From positions 16,838-49,280 of the forward strand of contig PLSY01000023.1 of the NCBI GenBank assembly GCA_003164275.1: a stretch of 32,443 nucleotides of DNA. The letters are read 5' to 3'. A program made the translations under genes and the position numbers. This document shows, piece after piece, positions 8,302 to 15,299 of this stretch. The DNA is from Acidimicrobiaceae bacterium (GTDB taxonomy: Bacteria; Actinomycetota; Acidimicrobiia; Acidimicrobiales; RAAP-2). The notes beneath the pieces were generated by a model that saw only the letters and a list, made by a program, of their open reading frames with translations, had not been told where the DNA came from and did not search any database. Position 1 is the stretch's first letter. Every line of letters begins with the position of its first letter.

Positions 8302-9154
8302 TCGTGCTCACCTCGACGCTGATCGACCTCAGGAATTCGCTGTGGTCGGAGGTCCGTAGGATGTGCCGATCGATCCAGTCGGTGAATGCAACGCGATCCT
8401 TTGAGATGGCGTCCCACGCCTGATAGAAGGTGTTGTCGCGGGAGGTGAATCCCATGGCATAGCTGGGGTGCGCTCCATTTGGGACCAGACATACGGCATC
8501 GACGACCCACGAGGGAAGGACAACGGCATTCGGGACCGGGGTCAGACTCTCGACGACTTCTTCCACCGTGACGATGTTCCTCCGGGCTGACAGCACCGCT
8601 TCCTTCTGGAGGCCGACAATGCCCCAGAGCTGCACGTTGCCGGCCTGGTCGGCTCGCTGGGCGTGGATGATCGCCACATCGGGTCGAAGAGCCGGTACGG
8701 CGGTTACGGACTCGCCGGTGAACGGGCACTGGATCTGCCGGATCGTGGCCGTATGGCCGGGCAAGTCGGTCCCGACGTAGCCCCTGAGTGTCCCGAACGG
8801 CAGATTGGACGCACCCGCGACATAGCGCGCTGCCATCCCCGCATGGCTGTGCTCCTCGATCGCCAAGGAGCGGGGCCAGTGGTGCTCTATGGCGTCCCGC
8901 AAACGGTGCAGAGAGCCGACCCCGGGGTTTCCACCCCACGAAAAGGTGAGGTTGCTGGCGCAGCCTGCGCCGATGAGCTGGTCGTAGACGATGTCGGGGG
9001 TCATCCGGACAAGGTGAAGGTCGCTCAACCGCTGGCGGATGATCTCGTGGCCGGCGGCATGGGGGATCAGATGTGTGAAGCCCTCCAGAGCGACTGTATT
9101 TCCCGTCTTGACCTGGTCGTGGATGGCGTCATGAAGAGAGCAGAACCGGCTCAT
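8294..9154 (-). CDS. catI: 3-oxoadipate CoA-transferase, subunit A
   Basis: A 286-residue family I CoA-transferase alpha subunit of the CatI type. Recognisable segments are NTVALEGFTHLIPHAAGHE, LHLVRMTPDIVYDQLIGAGC, FSWGGNPGVGSLHRLRDAIE, EEHSHAGMAARYVAGA, LRGYVGTDLPGHT, ALRPDVAIIHAQRADQAGNV and a late IVTVEEVVESL. I chose the ATG at 9154 (MSRFCSLHDAI) because it matches the family N-terminus and overlaps the aldehyde dehydrogenase stop as ATGA; the open frame continues upstream to 9316 but overlaps that gene with non-homologous sequence. With subunit B it transfers CoA from succinyl-CoA to 3-oxoadipate. Confidence 0.91.
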   Translation of the reverse strand: MSRFCSLHDAIHDQVKTGNTVALEGFTHLIPHAAGHEIIRQRLSDLHLVRMTPDIVYDQLIGAGCASNLTFSWGGNPGVGSLHRLRDAIEHHWPRSLAIEEHSHAGMAARYVAGASNLPFGTLRGYVGTDLPGHTATIRQIQCPFTGESVTAVPALRPDVAIIHAQRADQAGNVQLWGIVGLQKEAVLSARRNIVTVEEVVESLTPVPNAVVLPSWVVDAVCLVPNGAHPSYAMGFTSRDNTFYQAWDAISKDRVAFTDWIDRHILRTSDHSEFLRSISVEVSTNA

Positions 9155-10614
9155 CGCTGGTACCACGGAGGTAGTTGAGCATCGACGTTCACCCAGATGC
9201 TCTTGGTCTCCGTGTATTCCCGCATGGCTTCGAAACCCATTTCGCGGCCATATCCGGAGCGCCCAGTTCCGCCGAACGGTGAGCCGGGGCTGACGCGCTT
9301 GTACGAGTTGATCCACACCATGCCGGCACGGAGGCCGTCGGCCACACGGTGGGCACGGTCAAGCCGCTGCGTCCACAGGCCACCCCCCAGGGCGTAGTCG
9401 GTCGAGTTGGCGATGGCGATGGCCTCGTCGTCGTCACTGAAGGTCGTCACTGTGGCAAAGGGGCCGAACACCTCCTCCTGGCACACACGCGCGTCCGATT
9501 CGGCTAGTACGACGGTGGGTTCGACGTAGCATCCTTGAGCAAGTGGTCCTTCGGTGATGGCATGGCCGCCCGTCACAATCTCTGCTCCCTCGTCTACTGC
9601 AAGTTTGACGTACGACAGGACTCGGTCGCGATGCTGGGGCGAAGTGAGCGGCCCCATCTCGGTTGTCGGCGCCAGTGGATCGCCGACACGGATCGACGTC
9701 GCCAAGGCTACGAACCGTTCGAGGAATTCGCTGGCGATGCTCTCATGGAGAATGATCCGACTACCGGCTATACAGGCTTGACCCTGGTTGTGGAAGATGG
9801 CGAAGGCAGCGCCGTTCACCGCTGCAGGGATGGAAGCATCTTCGAAGATGATGTTCGCCCCCTTGCCTCCCAACTCAAGTTGTACTCGCTTGAGGTTGCC
9901 TGCTGACATCTCGACGATTCGCTGGCCGACGGCCGTCGAGCCTGTGAAGGCGATCTTCTGCACGTCGGGATGGCTGGCCAGTCGTTCACCGGCCGTATGG
10001 CCGTATCCGGGAACCACGTTGACTGTGCCGCTTGGGAACCCGATCTCGTGCATGAGTTCGGCTAGCCGGAGAGTGGTCAGCGGGGTCAACTCGCTCGGCT
10101 TGAGGACAACCGTGTTGCCGGCGGCGAGTGCCGGGCCCATCTTCCATGAGCAGAACATCAGAGGAAAATTCCAGGGGACGATCTGGCCAACCACGCCGAG
10201 AGGTTCCCTCTGCACGTAATTGAGGAAGCCCCTCTCGACCGGGACTATCTCTCCCTGGAGCTTATCGGCCATGCCGCCGAAGTAGCGGAAGCAGGCTGCG
10301 GTTCGGGGTACGTCGAGTCCCGAGGTGTCCCGGATGGGATGCCCGGTGTCGATCGTTTCGAGTCGGGCGAATTCATCAGCGTGCTCCTCCAGTGCATCAG
10401 CGAGCCTCAGGAGCAGCCGCCCGCGTTCAGATGCAGCCGCAAGCCTCCAATCGGGGTATGCGGCCTGTGCGGATGCGACGGCCAGGTTGACATCCTCGGC
10501 GCGTGCTTCAGCGATCTCGGTGATCAACGACGAATCATGGGGGTTGTGGACCTCGATTCGACCCCCTGCGATCGCGTCGACGAACTCGCCGCCGATGAAG
10601 AGCTGGTTCCGCAT
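9151..10614 (-). CDS. hapE: Aldehyde dehydrogenase, probable 4-hydroxymuconic semialdehyde dehydrogenase
   Basis: A 487-residue NAD(P)-dependent aldehyde dehydrogenase. Catalytic residues are visible: Asn149 (VPWNFP), Lys172 (LKPSE), Glu247 (LELGGKG) and nucleophile Cys281 (NQGQACIAGS); FTGSTAVG and EEVFGPFATV are also conserved. The start is the ATG at 10614 (MRNQLFIGGEFVDA), matching the family N-terminus; the frame is open further upstream only as a shadow of the dioxygenase gene. It sits 4 bp after the hydroquinone dioxygenase large subunit. That position and the downstream maleylacetate reductase indicate oxidation of 4-hydroxymuconic semialdehyde to maleylacetate (HapE/PnpE role). The family is broad, so substrate assignment is by context. 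Confidence 0.9.
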   Translation of the reverse strand: MRNQLFIGGEFVDAIAGGRIEVHNPHDSSLITEIAEARAEDVNLAVASAQAAYPDWRLAAASERGRLLLRLADALEEHADEFARLETIDTGHPIRDTSGLDVPRTAACFRYFGGMADKLQGEIVPVERGFLNYVQREPLGVVGQIVPWNFPLMFCSWKMGPALAAGNTVVLKPSELTPLTTLRLAELMHEIGFPSGTVNVVPGYGHTAGERLASHPDVQKIAFTGSTAVGQRIVEMSAGNLKRVQLELGGKGANIIFEDASIPAAVNGAAFAIFHNQGQACIAGSRIILHESIASEFLERFVALATSIRVGDPLAPTTEMGPLTSPQHRDRVLSYVKLAVDEGAEIVTGGHAITEGPLAQGCYVEPTVVLAESDARVCQEEVFGPFATVTTFSDDDEAIAIANSTDYALGGGLWTQRLDRAHRVADGLRAGMVWINSYKRVSPGSPFGGTGRSGYGREMGFEAMREYTETKSIWVNVDAQLPPWYQR

Positions 10615-10618
10615 CGCT

Positions 10619-11593
10619 CTAGAAGTCGACTGGGTAGACGTTCTCGATCCCGCGACTGATTCGCTCAGGCAGACCCGGGTCACCGTTCTCCCAGACCAGG
10701 AGCATGGACCGCTTGGGGCTGTAGCCCTGGTGCCTGATGTCGGCAGGCATTGCCGCAACATCGCCCGCCTTCATGGTGACCTTGGATCGCGGTGCACCGG
10801 ACTCGCGGTCCCTGACATCCCAGATGATCTCGTCACTGAGCTGAATGAACCATTCGACCCGGTCGTTGCCGTGGACGATCGGAAGGATGTACTCCTCGGT
10901 AGTGGGGCAGAAGAGACTGTCCTTGCAGACGCTGACCACGCTGGGGTTCCAGGTCACATCGCTTCGGCTGAGATAGGCGAAGAGACTGAATGCGGCCACC
11001 TCGGTTTCGAATCCGGGATTGGGGTGCACCTCGGGCTCATCCTGAGGGACATCTGCGAACATCCGATTCACCGGAAAGCCGCTCTCGTCCGTACGGATGG
11101 CCTCGTCCCCTGGGATCCCGACCATTCGCGAGGCTGACACCCGGCGTCGCGTGACGGCCGAGAGGTTGTCACCGTCCTTCTGACCGAAAGGGTTGTCCGT
11201 CTCGGCCGGGCTGGCGAAGGGGTCGAACTTGGCGTTGGTCCAGTCTGCGAGAATGGAACGGAAGGTCTCTCGAATGAGAGGGGTCTCGTAGGTCTCGGAG
11301 TGATCGAGTTCGGCTCGGCGGTACGAATCGTTGAATCGACCCGCGAAGAGGTCGACCGTTCCATAGTGGTTCACGGTCCCGATAACGTCGTCGAAGTTGA
11401 CGGTTCCATAGAAGAAGTCCCATGCGACGTCTCGTTGGAGCGCACGTAAGAAGGCATCGATCGACGTCACGTGGCGGCCGGTCGGCCAAGTGACGTGGGC
11501 AAAGAACTCGTCCCGCCCGAAGCGAAAGCCACCAATGGTGAATTCGCGATACCCGTGGGCATTGGGTTCTGTGGCTTGGACGTCGATGGTCAT
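10619..11593 (-). CDS. hapD: Hydroquinone 1,2-dioxygenase, large (iron-binding) subunit
   Basis: A 324-residue cupin-type subunit of the two-component Fe(II) hydroquinone dioxygenase (HapCD/PnpCD), which opens hydroquinone to 4-hydroxymuconic semialdehyde. Family segments include FTIGGFRFGRDEFF, RDVAWDFFYGTVNFDDV, NHYGTVDLFAG, VNRMFADVPQDEPEVHP and AYLSRSDVTWNPSVVSVC. The iron ligands of the family are present with the right spacing: His241, Asn243 and Glu247 (HGNDRVEW) and His288 (ADIRHQG). The ATG at 11593 has AAGGAG 8 bases upstream; the frame is open to 11674 but without family sequence. The small subunit gene lies 40 bp upstream. This type is not homologous to single-subunit extradiol enzymes. 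Confidence 0.92.
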   Translation of the reverse strand: MTIDVQATEPNAHGYREFTIGGFRFGRDEFFAHVTWPTGRHVTSIDAFLRALQRDVAWDFFYGTVNFDDVIGTVNHYGTVDLFAGRFNDSYRRAELDHSETYETPLIRETFRSILADWTNAKFDPFASPAETDNPFGQKDGDNLSAVTRRRVSASRMVGIPGDEAIRTDESGFPVNRMFADVPQDEPEVHPNPGFETEVAAFSLFAYLSRSDVTWNPSVVSVCKDSLFCPTTEEYILPIVHGNDRVEWFIQLSDEIIWDVRDRESGAPRSKVTMKAGDVAAMPADIRHQGYSPKRSMLLVWENGDPGLPERISRGIENVYPVDF

Positions 11594-11633
11594 CGCGGGG
11601 TCTCCTTGTTCGGGTATTTTTACGCAGAAGCCG

Positions 11634-12128
11634 TCAGCTGAGGCAGATATCGGCCCAGCGCTCGATGGTGTCATCTCCGTGTATGGCCTGCTGAAGCATC
11701 ACGCTCGGACGTTCGGCAACGAATTGGTAGGCGGCATTGCCAGGTAACAGACCTTGGTGGCCGCGACGCAGAATCATGTATCCCATGGGTGTCCCTACCG
11801 GGTCCCCGGACAGGGAAACCGATCCTTCCTTCTCGGGTCCCACCGCCGGCACGTCAAGCTTCACCAGCTCGACCTTCACCTCGCCGTCGAGAACGGTGAC
11901 GAATTCGTCGTGGGCGCAGGTACGCCAAGCGCTGGTGCCTTCAGCTCGGATGGCCTCGAGGACGTACTTGACGTTCTTGGCGACAACGACCTTCTCGTAG
12001 GGCCTAGAGGTGGAGGCCACCTCGAAGATGTTCGAGAACGCGAAATGCTTCGGGTCATCATCGATGATCTCGATGTGGCCCTTTTCGAACTCCTCGAGCG
12101 AACCGAACTTGGTTGAGTAGGTCGTCAA
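11634..12128 (-). CDS. hapC: Hydroquinone 1,2-dioxygenase, small subunit
   Basis: A roughly 164-residue cupin-like partner subunit of the two-component hydroquinone dioxygenase. Family features are DDDPKHFAFSNIFEVASTS, PYEKVVVAKNVKYVLEAIRAEGTS, AHDEFVTVLDGEVKVELVKL and the C-terminal GHQGLLPGNAAYQF. The start is uncertain. A TTG at 12128 has GAGGAG (12135-12140) six bases upstream and is preferred; a GTG at 12149 would give 171 residues but lies inside the predicted divergent promoter. It is the first gene of the nine-gene minus-strand operon. Without it the large subunit is not expected to be active. Confidence 0.88.
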   Translation of the reverse strand: MTTYSTKFGSLEEFEKGHIEIIDDDPKHFAFSNIFEVASTSRPYEKVVVAKNVKYVLEAIRAEGTSAWRTCAHDEFVTVLDGEVKVELVKLDVPAVGPEKEGSVSLSGDPVGTPMGYMILRRGHQGLLPGNAAYQFVAERPSVMLQQAIHGDDTIERWADICLS

Positions 12129-12204
12129 CACCGTCTCCTCACTTGACACGTGTGTGCGCTATCCGTACACTTGTCCGTCACACGAACATATGGAGTTTGA
12201 CGTC
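12129..12204. promoter_or_regulatory. Divergent promoter/operator between hapC and the IclR gene
   Basis: On the plus strand a perfect -35 TTGACA (12143-12148) and a -10-like TACACT (12166-12171) are separated by 17 bp, giving a promoter for the regulator. An 8-bp palindrome ACACGTGT (12146-12153) overlaps the -35, and TCCGT occurs twice 12 bp apart (12162-12166 and 12174-12178), each followed closely by an ACAC. Palindrome plus direct repeats is the type of site bound by PcaU/PobR regulators. No equally clear promoter is seen for the minus strand. Confidence 0.6.
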
Positions 12205-13008
12205 ATGGAGTTTCCGTGTCAAGCCGACGACGGCACCATCCGAACTCAACGCAGCAGCGACTACGTGCAGTCGCTGGACCGGGGCCTTTCTGTGCTGCGT
12301 TCCTTCAGCCGGGAGCATCCGTCGATGACGGTCGCCGACGTCGCCCGCTCCACAGAGCTCACGAGGGCGACAGCGCGCCGCCTTCTCCTCACCCTCCTCG
12401 AAATGGGGTACGTGACCACCGACGGCAAGTACTTCGGGCTCACACCGAGAGTGCTGGACCTCGGGTACGCCTACATCTCCTCCCTGCAGCTGAGCGAGAT
12501 TGCTCAGCCGTTCATGGAAAACCTCTCTACCCAGGTCCACGAGAGTGTCAGCGCTGCCGTGCTGGACGAGGCGGAGGTGGTCTACGTAACGAGGGTGAAT
12601 ACCAAACGCATAATGACGATCTCGTTGTCGATCGGTTCGCGGCTGCCGGCCCTCTGGACCTCGATGGGCCGTGTGATCCTGGCCAATCTCGAGAGGACTG
12701 AACTCGAGCGGTTCCTGGAGTATGCACCTTTCGATCCGCCCACCTCGCGGTCGCTCGCCGATAGAGCTGCACTTCGTGCCGAACTCGCGAACGTTCGCGA
12801 GCAAGGCTTCGCGATTGTCGACCAGGAACTCGAAGAGGGGTTGAGATCGGTCGCCGCTCCACTGCGAGACCGGAGAGGACGCGTCATTGCGGGAATGAAC
12901 GTGTCGACTCACGCTGGCCGAATAACCCTTCGCGAGCTCCGCGGTGACATTCTTCCCCTTCTGCGCCATGCTGCGGACGAGATCAATGACAGATTGGCGC
13001 GATGCTGA
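12205..13008 (+). CDS. IclR-family transcriptional regulator, PcaR/PobR-like
   Basis: A 267-residue regulator with an N-terminal winged helix (about 20-85: YVQSLDRGLSVLRSF, TVADVARSTELTRATARRLL, LTLLEMGYVTTDGKYFGLTP) and a C-terminal effector-binding IclR domain. The SSDYVQSLDRGL opening is characteristic of PcaR/PobR/PcaU regulators of protocatechuate and related pathways. I prefer the ATG at 12205, with GGAG nine bases upstream; an ATG at 12190 encodes a near-repeat (MEFDVMEF) and a GTG at 12154 lies within the promoter. Its divergent position implies control of the hydroquinone/hydroxyquinol operon, probably with a pathway intermediate as effector. The gene overlaps the VWA gene by 7 bp. 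Confidence 0.88.
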   Translation: MEFPCQADDGTIRTQRSSDYVQSLDRGLSVLRSFSREHPSMTVADVARSTELTRATARRLLLTLLEMGYVTTDGKYFGLTPRVLDLGYAYISSLQLSEIAQPFMENLSTQVHESVSAAVLDEAEVVYVTRVNTKRIMTISLSIGSRLPALWTSMGRVILANLERTELERFLEYAPFDPPTSRSLADRAALRAELANVREQGFAIVDQELEEGLRSVAAPLRDRRGRVIAGMNVSTHAGRITLRELRGDILPLLRHAADEINDRLARC

Positions 13009-14390
13009 AGCTTGTCGAGCGGATCGTCCAACTCGGTGAGCTCCTGCGTTCCGAGGGCTTTGCAGTGTCCACCAGCGAGGTCATCGATGCCATCGAATCC
13101 CTGCGCTACCTCGATCTCATGGACAAGAGCACTCTCAGTGCATGTCTTCGCTCTGCCCTGATGAAGCGCCCAGATCCCTCGGGGGTCTTCAACAGGTGCT
13201 TCGACACGGCCTTCGGACCGGCGCCCTCCTCGACAGGGACATCGACGGCGGAACCTATGAACGACGAGGACAGGCCCGCGAATCAACCGCCAGGTGCCGG
13301 AGGTCCATCGCCAGTCAGTGCGGAGATACTCGAGGCTCTTCTCTCAGGGGATCAAGAAGCCCTCGAGACTCTGGCTCGACAAGCAGTCGATAGGTACGGC
13401 ATCGACGAAGGGTCAGTTACGGAACGAAGAATTCTGCAACGGGTCGTTAGGGCTATCGATCTCTCGCGGATGTTGAGTGCGGCCATGCAACGGCTACGTA
13501 GCGCCAACGAGACGGACGAACTTGAACTGGCCCTGCGCCGCAGCGAGATCTCGACACTCATCGAGAAGTTCAGGCGAGAGCTCGCCGCTCAGATCGACCA
13601 GCGCCTACGAGGAGCGGATAGGGAGCATGAACCTGCGGTGCGGAATTCCCCGAGGCCGGAGGACACGGACCTGCACGAGATCCTCCGCAGCGATTACGAC
13701 GAGATTCAAAAGATCATCGCGCCATTGATGCGGCAGGCAGCAGCGCGGGTGGCGAGGAAGAGGAAGCGGAGATCAACGGGTCGTCTTGACCCTCGGGGGA
13801 CCGTCCGTCGGTCGCTGCAGTCCGGAGGCGTGCCTTTTGATGTCGTGCAACGTCGCCGGCATCCATCGCGTCCCGACATAGTCATCCTTTGTGACGTGAG
13901 CGGCTCAGTAGCGGATTTCGCTCGGTTCACGTTCACCCTCGTGCACGCAGCTCACCAGGAAGTCGGAAGAGTCCGCAGTTTTGCCTTCGTCGACGGTATC
14001 GCCGAGGTGACGGATGTGTTCAGGGAGGCACGGGTTGAAGTCCCGGTGAACCGACTCGTCGATCGAGAGGGCGTGATCGGCCCAGACGGACACAGCAACT
14101 ATGGTGCCGCCTTCTCGGCATTCACCCACCTCTACCTGGAGGGATCCATTGGAAGCCAGACCACCGTGGTCATTTCGGGAGACGCCCGGAGCAACTATCG
14201 GGACGGGGGGGTCTCGGAGTTCGAGAAGATAGCGGATCGAGCAAAGCGGGTGTACTGGCTCAACCCCGAGCCGGCGCCCCTGTGGGGCACCACGGATTCT
14301 CTCATGGAGTCCTACCGAACGAGTTGCACTGCGGTTCACGAGGTGCGGACCATCAGGCAGTTGGCTCGGGCAGTGTCCGAACTTGCCTGA
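13002..14390 (+). CDS. CoxE-like VWA-domain protein
   Basis: A 462-residue protein with a C-terminal von Willebrand factor A domain of the CoxE family. The metal-ion-dependent adhesion site is intact: DVSGS at 298-302, a Ser/Asn-containing GHSNYG around 363-368, and GDARSN with Asp394. The N-terminal part (about 1-60) resembles the helical start of CoxE proteins; the middle (100-260) is charged and helical, ending in a basic run ARKRKRRSTGR. CoxE proteins normally act with a MoxR-type AAA+ ATPase in maturing metalloenzymes, but no such ATPase is present in the window. The ATG overlaps the regulator's stop (ATGCTGA), so the two are co-translated. Its role beside a phenolic catabolic operon is unknown; assisting iron loading or assembly of the dioxygenase is only a conjecture. 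Confidence 0.85.
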   Translation: MLKLVERIVQLGELLRSEGFAVSTSEVIDAIESLRYLDLMDKSTLSACLRSALMKRPDPSGVFNRCFDTAFGPAPSSTGTSTAEPMNDEDRPANQPPGAGGPSPVSAEILEALLSGDQEALETLARQAVDRYGIDEGSVTERRILQRVVRAIDLSRMLSAAMQRLRSANETDELELALRRSEISTLIEKFRRELAAQIDQRLRGADREHEPAVRNSPRPEDTDLHEILRSDYDEIQKIIAPLMRQAAARVARKRKRRSTGRLDPRGTVRRSLQSGGVPFDVVQRRRHPSRPDIVILCDVSGSVADFARFTFTLVHAAHQEVGRVRSFAFVDGIAEVTDVFREARVEVPVNRLVDREGVIGPDGHSNYGAAFSAFTHLYLEGSIGSQTTVVISGDARSNYRDGGVSEFEKIADRAKRVYWLNPEPAPLWGTTDSLMESYRTSCTAVHEVRTIRQLARAVSELA

Positions 14391-14400
14391 AGGGCCCTTC
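14389..14400. repeat. 12-bp perfect palindrome at the VWA gene stop
   Basis: GAAGGGCCCTTC is self-complementary over 12 bases and overlaps the last two bases of the TGA stop. It lacks a loop and a T-run, so it is not a convincing terminator. Confidence 0.35.
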
Positions 14401-15182
14401 GCACACTCGTTGTTTTCACCTGTATTCGCATCTCAGGGTGACGGGGCGCCGCAGTAGCCTCGAGTGGTCGAGCGATCGACCTGGAGTGACCCGTCGAACC
14501 TGGTCGAGCTGGTCGGGGAGCACGTGCGCAGGGACGGGGAACCCACGGCCGGGAGCCTCGACGCGTGTAGCGCCCGGGGGAACGCCGAGCTTCCCGGTTC
14601 CACGGAGGATGCCACGCTGGTAGGAGGTTCTCGGGGATGAAGGGCTACGGCGTCGTCGGCGGGCTCGGGACCCTGTTCGCAGTGGTCGTGGCCGCCGCCT
14701 CGGGGTTGGGCGACGGAGACCTCGGATCTCAGCGGAGAGCAACCCTCGTTGCCCGTGGCCGGCCGGCCGGTCTGGCTTGCTGGCACAGACCAGTGACCGC
14801 GTCGTCATTGCGGGAGCGGTGCCCGAGCATCTCGTTCTGGTCCCGCCGGTGGCACTCGTCGAACTGCATGTCAGTGCTGGTCGCCACACTGGATGACCAC
14901 ATGAAGCGGGTCGAACAACCAGGGTGCGTGGGTCACGTTTGTCGGCGACGACCGGCACGCGGGCACTCCAAGATCGAGGGTCACAACCGATACCCCTGCT
15001 CGCCACGCCACGCCTCGCCTGGCATCGATCCATCCTCTCGGACCACATCGAAGCGGGGGGCACGGTGGTCGACAGAACTGCCGTCGAGCCAGGTGGCATC
15101 GTCCGCCCGGATCTTGCCGACCGCTCGGTGCCTTCCGAAAGGGTCTTGCATATCGCAGCGACCGGGGCTACATTGAGAATCT
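14391..15182. other. Region without an intact gene; possible degenerate coding remnant
   Basis: About 790 bp with no recognisable gene. Long open frames on both strands are arginine-, proline- and serine-rich and look like shadows of GC-rich DNA. One plus-strand frame shows coding-like sequence in two pieces: VVIAGAVPEHLVLVPPVALV, ended by a TGA near 14894, and in the same frame, up to a TGA at 15182, AWHRSILSDHIEAGGTVVDR and VLHIAATGATLRI. This is consistent with the decayed end of an unidentified gene, but I recognise no family. The frame upstream of these pieces is arginine-rich and not protein-like. Confidence 0.3.
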
Positions 15183-15201
15183 GATTCCGACAGACGGAAT
15201 C
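15183..15201. promoter_or_regulatory. Perfect palindrome upstream of the liv operon, candidate IclR operator
   Basis: GATTCCG (15183-15189) and CGGAATC (15195-15201) are perfect inverted 7-bp arms around the spacer ACAGA. It lies 98 bp upstream of the binding-protein start, the position expected for an operator. TTCC/GGAA inverted repeats of this size are common for IclR-family regulators, and one is encoded at the end of this operon (23499-24347). No copy with the same arms was noticed elsewhere in the window. A weak promoter-like TACGTA (15210-15215) follows. It could alternatively be a terminator hairpin of the decayed upstream gene, though no clean T-run follows. Confidence 0.5.
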
Positions 15202-15299
15202 TTCTTTCGTACGTAGGGGGGGCATCGAACCTGCGACGGGAGCAATTGGGACGTGCCGGACAGCCCGGCTACTCCGACGACCAATCCAGTGGGGGGAAC

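Noticed and set aside
15216..15238. tRNA T-arm-like sequence on the minus strand (GGTTCGATG flanked by C-runs)
   Set aside because: The would-be T-stem does not pair (C opposite C and A), and no D- or anticodon arm can be folded next to it.
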